A stretch of 64,000 bases of DNA, from contig CAZHGC010000002.1 in NCBI GenBank assembly GCA_964531385.1, forward strand, positions 1-64,000, in the 5' to 3' direction. The position numbers and the translations under genes are program-made. This document shows, in pieces, positions 52,801 to 61,589 of the stretch. Numbering within the stretch: the stretch's first letter is position 1; the number at the start of each line of letters is the position of its first letter. The DNA is from MGBC114079 sp964531385 (GTDB lineage Bacteria; Bacillota; Clostridia; Lachnospirales; CAG-274). The notes below the pieces were generated by a model, which worked only from the letters and a program-made list of their open reading frames with translations, ran no database searches and was not told the origin of the DNA.

Positions 52801-54516
52801 CGGCGGATTTGTAACTTGTGCAAAAAGTTGTTTAAAATAATTATATAAAAGTTGAGGTTTTTCGGATAAAACCGCAATAGGTATATCCGTTCCCATAGCT
52901 GAAATCGGGTCTGTTTTTGTCTCAATAATCCCCCGCAACGTCAAATCAACATCTTCCCAAGTGTAACCAAAAGCTTTTTGCCTTGTCAAAAGAAGTTCCT
53001 TTTCGTCAAAATCATTTTCTCGATTGGCAAACATATTTTCAAGAGTACTAAAACGGTTTGTTATAAATTCGCCATATGGCTGTTTAAAAGCTTCTTTTTT
53101 AATTTTTTCAACAAGTTTCCCCCAATTTTGGCAATTGCTTTCGGAATATTTAACATCGTCAAGTTTAATTAAATTTTCGTCAAGCCACTTTCTGTAAGGA
53201 AATTCGGAAACAACTTTTGCTTTAATTTCATCGTCTTCAATTATTCTGCCCTCTTTTGTATCAATAAGAAGCATTTTCCCCGGCTCAAGTCTGTCTTTTC
53301 TAACAATATTTTCCGTTGGAATATCCAAAACACCAACTTCCGAAGATAAAATAACCATATCATCTTTTGTAATATAATATCTCGCAGGACGAAGACCGTT
53401 TCTGTCAAGCGTTGCACCAACGCAAACACCGTCAGTAAATCCAATTGCCGCCGGTCCGTCCCAAGGCTCAATCATACAACTGCTATATTCGTAAAACGCT
53501 CTTTTGTCGTCAGCCATTTCATTGTCGTTTTCCCAAGGCTCGGGAATTGTCATCATAACGGCTTTCGGAAGAGAATATCCCGAAAGCGTAAGCATCTGAA
53601 CAAAATTATCAAGCATAGCCGAATCGCTTCCGTCCTCATTAATAACAGGATAAATTTTTTTAATATCCTCACCAAAAACATCTGTTTCAAACATTTTCTC
53701 TCGTGCCTTAATCCAATTAACGTTTCCTCTGATAGTATTAATCTCACCGTTATGAATTAAATACCTGTTTGGGTGGGCTCTTTCCCAGCTCGGAAAAGTG
53801 TTTGTGCTAAAACGTGAATGAACCATAGCAATTGCCGTTTTAACATCAAGGTCCATAAGGTCAAGATAAAATCTGTTAACTTGCTCAGGAGTTAACATAC
53901 CTTTATAAACGATAGTTTTTGAAGATAGCGATGCAAAATAAAAATAGCTGTCTTTTTCGTCTTCGCAAAATCTAATATCCGCCTCCGAACGTTTTAAAAT
54001 AACAAAAAGTTTTCTTTCAAATTCATCTCCCGCCTTAATGTTGTCAGCTTTTTTAATGAAAATCTGAACAATCCTCGGCATTGCTTCTCTTGCACTTTTT
54101 CCAATACATTTCGAATATGTCGGAACTTCTCTCATGCCAAGATAAGTTTGACCTTCTTCCTTAACAATCTTTTCCAATTTTGCAAGAGATTTCATTCTTG
54201 TATCAAAATCCGGAGATAAAAAAAGCATACCCACTCCGTACTCGCCTTCTTTGGGTAGCTTAATATTTTCATTAACGCAAACTTTCTTCATAAAAGAATG
54301 AGGAATTTGAATAAGAATTCCGGCCCCGTCGCCGGTGTCAATTTCGCTTCCGACACCTCCTCGGTGTGCAAGGTTTTTCAAAATCTGAATAGCATTGTCA
54401 ATAATTTCGTGGGATTTTTTTCCTTTGATATTTGCAATCAAACCAATTCCACAAGCGTCGTGTTCAAATTTAGGGTCATACAGCCCCTGTTTTTTCGGTA
54501 ATCCGTTAAATTTCAC
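49825..54516 (-). CDS. gltB: glutamate synthase large subunit (GOGAT)
   Basis: A 1,563-residue enzyme that makes two glutamates from glutamine and 2-oxoglutarate. The class II amidotransferase domain (1 to about 430) has the nucleophile C22 in HDACGIGLIANIKG, exposed after propeptide cleavage. The central and FMN domains (about 480-1,230) contain SGYDGGTGAAPRTS and GLPWELGVAEAHQ; the 3Fe-4S cysteines lie in CVMMRICNLDTCPVG; the C-terminal GxGxG beta-helix is about 1,290-1,530. All domains are complete. The start is GTG with AAAGGA ahead of it. Its usual partner gltD is present only as a decayed remnant, so it must use another GltD, or ferredoxin, or be out of use. Confidence 0.94.
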   Translation of the reverse strand: MKFNGLPKKQGLYDPKFEHDACGIGLIANIKGKKSHEIIDNAIQILKNLAHRGGVGSEIDTGDGAGILIQIPHSFMKKVCVNENIKLPKEGEYGVGMLFLSPDFDTRMKSLAKLEKIVKEEGQTYLGMREVPTYSKCIGKSAREAMPRIVQIFIKKADNIKAGDEFERKLFVILKRSEADIRFCEDEKDSYFYFASLSSKTIVYKGMLTPEQVNRFYLDLMDLDVKTAIAMVHSRFSTNTFPSWERAHPNRYLIHNGEINTIRGNVNWIKAREKMFETDVFGEDIKKIYPVINEDGSDSAMLDNFVQMLTLSGYSLPKAVMMTIPEPWENDNEMADDKRAFYEYSSCMIEPWDGPAAIGFTDGVCVGATLDRNGLRPARYYITKDDMVILSSEVGVLDIPTENIVRKDRLEPGKMLLIDTKEGRIIEDDEIKAKVVSEFPYRKWLDENLIKLDDVKYSESNCQNWGKLVEKIKKEAFKQPYGEFITNRFSTLENMFANRENDFDEKELLLTRQKAFGYTWEDVDLTLRGIIETKTDPISAMGTDIPIAVLSEKPQLLYNYFKQLFAQVTNPPIDAIREKVVTSTLVYLGGEKNLLNPTHENCRRISCKTPILTNEELDKIRHIDEKGFNSVTIPMLYNAKEKNGMVKAIDDIFTAVDIAIDNGCNIIILSDKGVSSEKYAIPALLASSGLHHHLIKKGSRMNVSIILETGEPREVHHFAVLIGYGANAINPYLAYETLGDMFEKGYINVQKKDAVQIYVDVVTSGIVKIISKMGISTIQSYQGAQIFEALGLSEEVVDKYFSGTVTRIGGLSERHIAKETRLRHEKAFDPITKESALEPRGDYKWRKGGEYHLFNPESVYKLQRACQTGDYKLFKEYTKLMNERTEQLCHIRGLLDIRTVDKPINIDEVEPVESIVKRFKTGAMSYGSISLEAHQCMAIAMNRLGGKSNSGEGGENPDRFIPDENGDSRCSAIKQVASGRFGVTINYLQNAIEIQIKMAQGAKPGEGGHLPGKKVYPWIAKARNSTPGVSLISPPPHHDIYSIEDLAQLIHDLKNANRNARISVKLVSEAGVGTIAVGVAKGRADVILISGYDGGTGAAPRTSVRHAGLPWELGVAEAHQALLMNNLRNRVVIETDGKLLTGRDVAIAALLGAEEFGFATGPLITLGCVMMRICNLDTCPVGIATQNPELRKRFKGKPEYVENFMRFIAQDLREIMAKIGVKSVEEMIGHVEKLAPKRVENWKARSVDLTSILYQTKTCTNDLERYFNVRQDHELEKTLDVNALVRLCEPAINNGKKVEASLAITNINRVVGTILSSEIAKKYGDDGLFDDTINLNFFGSAGQSFGAFLAKGVTMRLEGDSNDYIGKGLSGGKIIVVPPKNAKFDADKNVIIGNVAFYGAIKGEAYINGVAGERFCVRNSGVMAVVEGIGQHGCEYMTGGRVVVLGKTGRNFGAGMSGGVAYVYDIDGNFEEKCNKQLVLLENVIDAEDVCELKEMIGNHFKFTGSLRAKAILDNFDEELKKFVKVIPIDYKKVIEEIKKCSEKGMSDEDAKMEAFEVVIGAK

Positions 54517-54743
54517 AATATCAAATCCTTTCTAAAATTGTTATTCGATTTTATTTCATAAGAAAAACACCGATTATTGAGAAATCGTTCCTCTCTTCGC
54601 TTCTCAACAAATTATTTATAACTCAAACCTCCTTTGGAAACACTGATATAATAAATAATCCAATCAGCATTTTCCCTTTCGTATCGCTTCGTATTTTTTA
54701 TTTTGTTTATCATACCAATCTCATATGAAATCCTAGGAACTAT

Positions 54744-54772
54744 ATTTTACTATACTGTTTTCCAAAATGCAA
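54744..54772 (-). promoter_or_regulatory. sigma-A-type promoter of gltB
   Basis: On the minus strand TTGCAT (54,772-54,767), 17 bases, TAAAAT (54,749-54,744). It leaves an unusually long untranslated leader before the GTG start. Confidence 0.55.
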
Positions 54773-55143
54773 GTTTTTTTTAAAAAATTTCAAAAAATAT
54801 TTTTTATTTCTCTCAAGATACGAAAAAAATCAAAAAAATCGCACCGCAAAACACCTTAAAACAAGCATAACCAATCCTAAAACAATCAAAATAACCTAAA
54901 ATTTTCAACATAAGTTAAAAATTTTGTATTCTCCTCATTTTTTGCAAGAAATTATTTTATAACTTGCAAATTTAATATTCAAAATTTATCAATACCAAAA
55001 ACCGCACCTTTCTTTTCAATATTTTCCCCAAAACCTCTGTTTATTTTCTCCAAATTTTTTCAAAAAATTGTTTTTTATAATTTATATACATTTTTTCAAT
55101 GTTTTAAGGCATATTTTCAGTTAAATTTTTTTATAAAAAACTA

Positions 55144-55171
55144 TAATTTTTTTTATAAACTGTGACGATAT
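55144..55171 (+). promoter_or_regulatory. possible sigma-28 (SigD) promoter of the flagellar operon
   Basis: GACGATAT at 55,164-55,171 differs by one base from the SigD -10 consensus GCCGATAT. TAAT lies 16 bases upstream, where TAAA is expected. FlgM, the antagonist of this sigma factor, is the first gene downstream. Confidence 0.35.
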
Positions 55172-55312
55172 AATTTATAGTTAGATATTTATGCCTGTAT
55201 GGCTTAAAATATTTTGTTCATTTTTATTATGGTCAAACGTGTCCGTTAAAACCTTTCTGCGTTTGGCAATTAATCATTTTGTTTCATTATTATGAAAAGG
55301 CAGGTGTTTGGT

Positions 55313-55576
55313 ATGAAAATCTCAAATATTTCTCAAATATACAAAACTTATGAAGCTAAACCCGCCGTTTCGGGTAAAAAGGTCACAAGCGGCGAAAAAA
55401 AAGATAAGCTTAACGTCTCCGATAAAGCCCGAGAATTTCAGCTTGCATTAAGTGCTGCGTTAAATTCTCCCTCAATCAGAGATGAAAAAGTAAACAACAT
55501 ACAAAACCAAATCAACAACAACTCATACAACGTTTCAGCCGAAGATGTCGCTGACAAAATTCTTTCTTATTTATAA
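55313..55576 (+). CDS. flgM: anti-sigma-28 factor FlgM
   Basis: An 87-residue protein that binds and inhibits the flagellar sigma factor until the hook is complete. DKLNVSDKAREFQLAL and a C-terminal helix ending VSAEDVADKILSYL are typical of clostridial FlgM. I start at 55,313 (MKISNISQIY), preceded by AGGTG; the frame is open seven codons more. It is the first gene of the hook-junction operon. Confidence 0.85.
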   Translation: MKISNISQIYKTYEAKPAVSGKKVTSGEKKDKLNVSDKAREFQLALSAALNSPSIRDEKVNNIQNQINNNSYNVSAEDVADKILSYL

Positions 55577-55609
55577 TCAAAAATACTCATAAAATGTTGA
55601 GGTGATTGT

Positions 55610-56110
55610 TTGGCTGGTTTAATCAATGATTTAATTACAACTTTAAACGAAATGAATGATTTATATGAGCAGCTTATCTCAAGTGGAAAAGAAAAACGAA
55701 CTGTCGTCATAAAAAACGACATCGAAGCTCTCCAAAAAATTAATGAAAATGAAAATATATTGGTCGGAAAATCGCTCAAGCTCGATAAAAAAAGAGAAGA
55801 GCTTTTTTCCGATATCGCTTTTGTTCTAAACAAAGATCAAAAAGATATAACATTAACAAAGTTAATTGAATATATAAAAGAACAGCCTGAAGTTGAAGAC
55901 GTGAAACTTTTGCACGATAATGCAGAAAAACTTCTTGCAGAACTTAAAACAATAAACGAAAGTAACAAAGTTCTAATAGAAGAATCTCTTAATCAAGCCG
56001 AATTTTCAATGAATCTTCTTCGTGGTTCATTAAGTAAAAAGCCCTATTACTGCGATACTTTGGGAAACGAAATTCCAACAGGCGACAGGCTTTTTGACAT
56101 AAAACAATAA
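55610..56110 (+). CDS. flgN: FlgN-type flagellar chaperone
   Basis: A 166-residue, mostly alpha-helical protein in the usual place between flgM and flgK. The charged coiled-coil core (about 1-130) fits FlgN, the export chaperone of FlgK and FlgL. The start is TTG at 55,610 with GAGGTGA just upstream; no ATG lies near. Sequence is weakly conserved in this family, so the call rests largely on context. Confidence 0.78.
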   Translation: MAGLINDLITTLNEMNDLYEQLISSGKEKRTVVIKNDIEALQKINENENILVGKSLKLDKKREELFSDIAFVLNKDQKDITLTKLIEYIKEQPEVEDVKLLHDNAEKLLAELKTINESNKVLIEESLNQAEFSMNLLRGSLSKKPYYCDTLGNEIPTGDRLFDIKQ

Positions 56111-56123
56111 AGGAGGATTTTAA

Positions 56124-57665
56124 ATGTCTTCAATGTCAAGTTACAGCATAGGTGTAAGCGGTTTAAGAAATGCCCAATCCGGTCTTTCAACAACCGGTCA
56201 CAATATGTCAAACTCAAGTGTTCAAGGATATACAAGACAAAGCAATATCCAAGAAACATTTTTATACAGAACTTATTCCGAAAGCAAAGTTGGTCTTTTG
56301 CAAATCGGAATGGGAACAGATTTAAGCGAAATTCGCCAAATCAGAAATAAATTTTTCGATGCTGAATACAGAGAAGAAGCCGCAACATCAAACTATTATG
56401 CCGCAAAATATGTTGCAGGCCAAGAAGTTGAAAATATTCTCGGCGAACTTGAAAGCTCTTATGCTGCTCAAGAAGTTATTTCAAACGTTTGGTCCGCTTT
56501 AAACGAACTCTCAATCTATCCCGACGGAATAGATACAAGAAGTTCATTCATCGAAACTTGTGTTACCTTTATAAACAAAATGCAAGACTTTAACAGCGGT
56601 TTGTACAACTATCAGCTCAACCTAAACGACCAAATCAAAACAACCGTTGCAAAAATAAATGAAATTTCAGAAGAAATAAACGAACTTAATACAAAAATAT
56701 CCTATGCCGAAATAAACGGTGACCACGCAAACGATTATCGTGATTCAAGAAATCTCTTAATCGATGAATTAAGCACATACCTTGACATAACCGTAAAAGA
56801 ATCGGCAAACGGAACTGTTTCAATTATGTCAAACGGAAAAGAACTCGTTGCAAACGGAATGGCTCAAAGACTTGGTTTAAAATATTCAACTCCAAACTCA
56901 CCGTTCGTTGAACCTGTTTTATCAAGAGAAACAGAAATTCTTCCTTCCGATGCAAATGTAATTTCCCTTTTCGGAGATTTATCAAAAGTAAATCTCGAAA
57001 GTGGCTCGGACGCTTGCTCAGGTCTTTTAAAAGGTCAGCTCATAGCTCGAGGAAATGTTGTCGGAAATTTCCAAACTCCCGATTCTCAGGTTGGCAATTT
57101 TCTAATTCCTCGTGTCGAAAAACAATTCGATACTTTAACAAACGGAATTGTAACCCTTTTAAATGATGCTTTTTCAAGCGGTAAAACATATGATTTATCC
57201 GGTGGAACAGGCGTTCCAATATTCACAAAAATCTCGGAAAACGGCGAATTAACCGTTTCCAATATTCAAGTAAACCCCGAACTTTTAAAATCGGGCGGTT
57301 ATAACAATCTTGCTCTTTCCGCTTCCGGAGATGTTGCCGATACATCAGTTATCCTCGATGTAATGAATCAATGGGGGAACGGCGTTGCAAGTCTCGGTGG
57401 CGAAACAGTTAACAACTACTATAAAGGAATTGTTGACGAACTTTCAATTGAAGTTGATGAAGCAAGTACATATTACGATGAACATAACGGGCTTTTGGTG
57501 TCTGTTGATAATAAACGCCAAACTCTCTCGGGAGTTTCCCTCGATGAAGAACTTTCCTATATGCTCAAATATCAATACGCATATCAGGCTTCTTCAAAAT
57601 TTATAAATATAATCGATTCAATGATTGATAAAGTTGTAAACAGTATGGGCGTTGTCGGCAGATAG
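56124..57665 (+). CDS. flgK: flagellar hook-associated protein 1 FlgK, first copy
   Basis: A 513-residue hook-filament junction protein, exported by the flagellar type III apparatus. The N-terminal rod/hook helix is SSYSIGVSGLRNAQSGLSTT, with SNSSVQGYTRQS after it, and the C-terminus ends SGVSLDEELSYMLKYQYAYQ with SKFINIIDSMID, both needed for polymerisation. AAAGGAGG precedes the ATG. Confidence 0.9.
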   Translation: MSSMSSYSIGVSGLRNAQSGLSTTGHNMSNSSVQGYTRQSNIQETFLYRTYSESKVGLLQIGMGTDLSEIRQIRNKFFDAEYREEAATSNYYAAKYVAGQEVENILGELESSYAAQEVISNVWSALNELSIYPDGIDTRSSFIETCVTFINKMQDFNSGLYNYQLNLNDQIKTTVAKINEISEEINELNTKISYAEINGDHANDYRDSRNLLIDELSTYLDITVKESANGTVSIMSNGKELVANGMAQRLGLKYSTPNSPFVEPVLSRETEILPSDANVISLFGDLSKVNLESGSDACSGLLKGQLIARGNVVGNFQTPDSQVGNFLIPRVEKQFDTLTNGIVTLLNDAFSSGKTYDLSGGTGVPIFTKISENGELTVSNIQVNPELLKSGGYNNLALSASGDVADTSVILDVMNQWGNGVASLGGETVNNYYKGIVDELSIEVDEASTYYDEHNGLLVSVDNKRQTLSGVSLDEELSYMLKYQYAYQASSKFINIIDSMIDKVVNSMGVVGR

Positions 57666-57715
57666 TAAATTTCTGATTTTATAAAACTCAAACCCTTAAC
57701 AAGGAGGTTATCTGA

Positions 57716-59266
57716 ATGAATTCGGCATTTTTTGAATTTAATGTTGCAACAAGTGCATTGTTTGCAGCAAAAAACGGTCTTTCCGTAACTTCAAATAATA
57801 TAGCAAATTCCGCAACAAAAGGTTATTCAAGACAAGTTGCTCTCCAACGTGCAACAACTCCGCTTCCCGGAGTTTGCGGAAAAGGAATGATTGGAACAGG
57901 AAGCGAAGTTTATGGCGTTAGCCAAATAAGAGATTTTTATCTTGATAAAAAATATTGGGAGCAAGAAGCTGTTTTCGGCGAATATGACACAAAAAACAGT
58001 CAGCTTGACCTAATCGAAACAGTCTTCAACGACCTTTCAACAACAGGTTTAAGCTCTTCGTTGAACGACTTTTTCAACAGCATAAGTAGCTTAACTTTCA
58101 GCTCGGGAGATACAACATACAGAACAAGTGTAATAAATTATGCTTCATCTTTTGTTGATAATATAAATTCCTATGCACAATCTTTAAGAAGCCAACAAAA
58201 AGATTTGAACACAGAAATCGAATCAATGGTAAAGAAAATAAATTCAATAAGCGACCAAATCACCGCTTTGAACAAACAAATATACAGCGTTGAGCTTGAC
58301 GGAAGCCACGCAAACGACCTTAGAGACCAAAGAGCACTTTTAGTTGATGAACTTTCACAATATGTAAATACAGATGTCAGAACGGTTGACACAGAATATG
58401 GTGAAAAATTCATCGTCTTAATCAACGGGCAAGACCTTGTAAATCATTTCGATAATAATAAGCTTGAATGCGTTGCAAGAAAAGACAGTGAAAAATTAAA
58501 TTCCGATGATGTCCCTGGCTTATATGACTTTGTTTGGCGTTCAGGTCCAAAATTTGTAACAACCGGCCTTTCCGGCGAATTAAAAGGTCTTTTGGACGTT
58601 CGTGACGGAAACGATGGAAACAACGGTTCTCCCTCATATAAAGGGCTTCCATATTATATGAACAAATTGGATACGCTCGTTCAAACCGTTGCAAGAGCAT
58701 TCAACGAAGGAAAAACTCTTGACGGAACATCAATAAAAGGCGTTGATGGCCATATAAACGGCTATGATGCAAAAGGAAATCAAGGAAATCTTTTCTTTAC
58801 CTATAGAGATGAAAACGGCGATACAATCGAAGATTCAACAACAATCGATTACAGCAAAATCACAGCATTCAATTTTTCAATGTCCGATTTGCTTATGAAC
58901 GATTCGTCAAGGCTTGCTTCGTCAAATTCATATTCACCCGCAGAAGAAAGTAACAACAATATAATCCTTCAATTCACAAAAATAAAAGAAAATGACTCAA
59001 TTTTTAAAGAAGGAAATGTTTTTGATTATGTAAACGGAACTTCTTCCGAACTTGGAATAGATAAAAGACAAGCTAAAAATTTCACCGATTTTTATGACGA
59101 ACTTACAGAAACAACCAATAACCAAAGACTTTCCGTTTCCGGCGTAAGCTTGAACGAAGAAATGACAAGTATGATTAAATATCAACAACTCTATGTTGCA
59201 TCGGCAAAATTAATGCAGGCAATAAGCGAAATCTATAACACAACAATAAACGGCCTTGGTGTCTAA
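57716..59266 (+). CDS. flgK: flagellar hook-associated protein 1 FlgK, second copy
   Basis: A 516-residue paralogue in tandem with the first. It has ATSALFAAKNGLSVTSNNIA and NSATKGYSRQVALQ at the N-terminus and SGVSLNEEMTSMIKYQQLY with SAKLMQAISEIYNTTING at the C-terminus. Both copies look complete, with well-separated middle domains, so they are diverged duplicates and not a repeat artefact. AAGGAGG precedes the ATG. Confidence 0.9.
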   Translation: MNSAFFEFNVATSALFAAKNGLSVTSNNIANSATKGYSRQVALQRATTPLPGVCGKGMIGTGSEVYGVSQIRDFYLDKKYWEQEAVFGEYDTKNSQLDLIETVFNDLSTTGLSSSLNDFFNSISSLTFSSGDTTYRTSVINYASSFVDNINSYAQSLRSQQKDLNTEIESMVKKINSISDQITALNKQIYSVELDGSHANDLRDQRALLVDELSQYVNTDVRTVDTEYGEKFIVLINGQDLVNHFDNNKLECVARKDSEKLNSDDVPGLYDFVWRSGPKFVTTGLSGELKGLLDVRDGNDGNNGSPSYKGLPYYMNKLDTLVQTVARAFNEGKTLDGTSIKGVDGHINGYDAKGNQGNLFFTYRDENGDTIEDSTTIDYSKITAFNFSMSDLLMNDSSRLASSNSYSPAEESNNNIILQFTKIKENDSIFKEGNVFDYVNGTSSELGIDKRQAKNFTDFYDELTETTNNQRLSVSGVSLNEEMTSMIKYQQLYVASAKLMQAISEIYNTTINGLGV

Positions 59267-59280
59267 TCATAAACCAACTA

Positions 59281-59318
59281 TGTATACAGCCGAATTTTCA
59301 TAATTTCGGCTGTATACG
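59281..59318 (+). other. long hairpin between flgK2 and flgL
   Basis: GTATACAGCCGAA (59,282-59,294) pairs with TTCGGCTGTATAC (59,306-59,318). No T-run follows, so it is more likely an mRNA stabiliser or processing site within the operon than a full terminator. Confidence 0.6.
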
Positions 59319-59357
59319 CAAAACTCACAAAAACATTTCTTAGAATGGAGGATTTTT

Positions 59358-60725
59358 ATGAGAATTACAAATACAATGATGACAAATTCATTGCTTTTGA
59401 GAATAAATAAAAATATGAATAACGTCAATACATATTACACTCAAATGGCGTCCGGCAAAAAAATACAAATGCCTTCCGAAGACCCAATCGTTGCAAGTCG
59501 TGCGTTAAGGCTCAGAAATATTGTATCTTCAACAGAACAATATTACTCAAATTCTCAACAAGCAGCATCTTGGATGGAAACAACAGAAGCTGCGTTGTCT
59601 AAAGTGAATTCAATTTTATCAACTATGAGCGAGCTTTCAGTTCAGGCAGCAAGCGACAGTTATAAAGATGACGACCGCAAAAAAATAATGAATCAGTTTA
59701 ATTCCCTCGTTGGCCAGCTTGAATCAGAATTAAATTCAACATATATGGGCAGATACGTTTTTTCAGGATATAAAACAGACCAACCTGCCATAATAAAAGA
59801 TGAAACAACAGGAAAAAATATATTAAATCCAAAAATCTACGGAACAAAAAATATAACCGATGATACAGTTGCCCAAATAAACGGAAGTTCTGTTACAACA
59901 GTTAATAATTTGGCTTCCGAATTGGCAACAATAAACGGAAATATCGCTTCGGAAACAAATCCAAGCAACAAATTAGTTCTTGAAGACAAACGAGATGCAC
60001 TCATTGAAAGCATTGGCTCATACCTTAATATAACTGTTTCAGATGATAAATCTCAAATTTCCGTAGACGGTTCAACTTTGGTAAGCGGAACAACAGCAAA
60101 TACACTTTCTGCCGAAAAAAATGCAACCGCAACAGGTGTAAACATATTATTAAACGGAACAACTATCGATACTGCTTCTCTCCTCGGAGACCTTCGTGAG
60201 GAAACAATTTTCACAGGCATCGATGGTCAGGAAATAAATCTTGAAGTTGGCGTAAACAATTATATAGCAATAAATTCGCTTTCAACAAATGTTTACACAG
60301 AGGATATGTTCGAAAGCCTCCACTATTTCGACAGAGTTTATAACTATATGAACGGAACTCTCTCACAGGAAGACACAGATAAATATTACAACGGAGTTGC
60401 ATATTCAAGCCTTTCCTCAACAGATTTGATTGCTTTCGATAAACAAATTCGTTCCGATTTTGAATCTATGATTGCAAAAATCAAAGATTACAGCGCTTCA
60501 ATAACCGAACAACATACAAACCTCGGTGTTCGAATGAACAGAATAGACCTTATTCAAGATCGCCTCGGTGATGATAAAGTTAATTACACAGGCCTTTTGT
60601 CAAAAAATGAAGATATAAATTATGCCGATGCCGCAATGAACTATAATGTGGCAAATGCTTCATATCAAGCAGCATTAAAAACAGGTATGTCAATAACTCA
60701 ACTCACTTTAGCCGATTACTTATAA
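59358..60725 (+). CDS. flgL: flagellar hook-associated protein 3 FlgL
   Basis: A 455-residue flagellin-like junction protein. The N-terminus MRITNTMMTNSLLLRINKNM and QMASGKKIQMPSEDPIVASR is the conserved D0/D1 helix pair; the C-terminus has LGVRMNRIDLIQDRLGDDKV and ALKTGMSITQLTLADYL. It is longer than the 300 residues of enteric FlgL because of an enlarged middle domain. GGAGG precedes the ATG. Confidence 0.9.
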   Translation: MRITNTMMTNSLLLRINKNMNNVNTYYTQMASGKKIQMPSEDPIVASRALRLRNIVSSTEQYYSNSQQAASWMETTEAALSKVNSILSTMSELSVQAASDSYKDDDRKKIMNQFNSLVGQLESELNSTYMGRYVFSGYKTDQPAIIKDETTGKNILNPKIYGTKNITDDTVAQINGSSVTTVNNLASELATINGNIASETNPSNKLVLEDKRDALIESIGSYLNITVSDDKSQISVDGSTLVSGTTANTLSAEKNATATGVNILLNGTTIDTASLLGDLREETIFTGIDGQEINLEVGVNNYIAINSLSTNVYTEDMFESLHYFDRVYNYMNGTLSQEDTDKYYNGVAYSSLSSTDLIAFDKQIRSDFESMIAKIKDYSASITEQHTNLGVRMNRIDLIQDRLGDDKVNYTGLLSKNEDINYADAAMNYNVANASYQAALKTGMSITQLTLADYL

Positions 60726-60743
60726 TAAAAGGGGGGTATACTA

Positions 60744-61193
60744 ATGATTGTTAAAACAAAAAATTTTGGAGAAATCGAAACCGATGACAATAATATCTTC
60801 ACATTCGATTGCGGAATTCCCGGTTTTGAAAAACTTAAAAAGTTTACAATCATCAAAAATGATGCCGATTCGCCGTTTTCTTGGCTTCAATCATTGGAAG
60901 AACCCGAAATTTCATTCATAATAATGGACGTCTATAATATTTTCCCAAATTATGACCCTCTCGTTTATGACGATGATTTAAAATCTTTGGGAAAAATAGA
61001 AAACAATAATCTAATAATTTATAATATTGTTGTAATACCTCCAATAATCAGTCAAATGTCGGTTAATTTGAAAGCACCAATCGTTATTAATGCTGAAACA
61101 AAAAAAGGTAAACAAATTATAACAAAAAATGAAGATTATCCAATTAAATATTACTTTTATGAAAAATTAAAGAAAAAAAATGGAGGTGAATAG
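60744..61193 (+). CDS. fliW: flagellar assembly factor FliW
   Basis: A 149-residue protein with the FliW signature: FDCGIPGFEKLKKFTI, SPFSWLQSLEEPEISFIIMD and VNLKAPIVINAETKKGKQII. It binds flagellin or CsrA and so ties flagellin translation to assembly (partner switch known from Bacillus). AAGGGGGG precedes the ATG. Its stop lies 2 bases before csrA. Confidence 0.93.
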   Translation: MIVKTKNFGEIETDDNNIFTFDCGIPGFEKLKKFTIIKNDADSPFSWLQSLEEPEISFIIMDVYNIFPNYDPLVYDDDLKSLGKIENNNLIIYNIVVIPPIISQMSVNLKAPIVINAETKKGKQIITKNEDYPIKYYFYEKLKKKNGGE

Positions 61194-61195
61194 AA

Positions 61196-61408
61196 ATGCT
61201 TGCCCTAACCAGAAAAAAAGGTAATTCAATCGTAATCGGAAATGACATAGAAATTACCGTTCTCGGAATTCAAGGCGAACAAGTAAAACTTGGAATTGTT
61301 GCACCAAAAAATATTTCTGTTCATCGAAAAGAAATTTTTCTTCAGATACAACAAGAAAATGCAGAAGCTGCACAAAGTTCAAATGTAAATTTAAAAGATT
61401 TGTTCTAA
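61196..61408 (+). CDS. csrA: carbon storage regulator CsrA
   Basis: A 70-residue RNA-binding dimer. MLALTRKKGNSIVIGNDIEI and VKLGIVAPKNISVHRKEI are hallmark segments, including the RNA-contact L4-R6 and the VHR-E pair near residues 42-46. It represses flagellin (hag) mRNA and is held off by FliW. Last gene of the flagellar operon; the ribosome site GGAGGTGA lies in the end of fliW. Confidence 0.95.
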   Translation: MLALTRKKGNSIVIGNDIEITVLGIQGEQVKLGIVAPKNISVHRKEIFLQIQQENAEAAQSSNVNLKDLF

Positions 61409-61412
61409 TCTT

Positions 61413-61455
61413 AAAACCGGATATGAAACCCATTTCACGTCCGGTTTTAATTTTT
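61413..61455 (+). terminator. Rho-independent terminator after csrA
   Basis: AAAACCGGA (61,413-61,421) pairs with TCCGGTTTT (61,440-61,448), an inner TGAAA/TTTCA extends the stem, then AATTTTT. Confidence 0.9.
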
Positions 61456-61487
61456 AGCAAAAAAACAAAAAATATTTTCCAAAACAG

Positions 61488-61516
61488 TTGACATATAAGC
61501 ATTATTGGTGTATAAT
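61488..61516 (+). promoter_or_regulatory. consensus sigma-A promoter of the ylxM-ffh-rpsP-khpA operon
   Basis: TTGACA (61,488-61,493), exactly 17 bases, TATAAT (61,511-61,516): both hexamers are perfect. Confidence 0.9.
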
Positions 61517-61589
61517 GCTCTAAGTGGTGTAAAGATAATATGCTTTACAGTCTCAAACTTTAATGTTTTTTCGGAATACAGGTGATATT

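Larger units (their letters stand above)
54517..55312. other. 796-base divergent intergenic region between gltB and the flagellar operon
   Basis: Very AT-rich. It holds the gltB leader (about 228 bases) with a TTGAGAA/TTCTCAA hairpin (about 54,577-54,607), the gltB promoter and a possible sigma-D promoter. I see no gene or repeat in the middle part. Confidence 0.6.
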
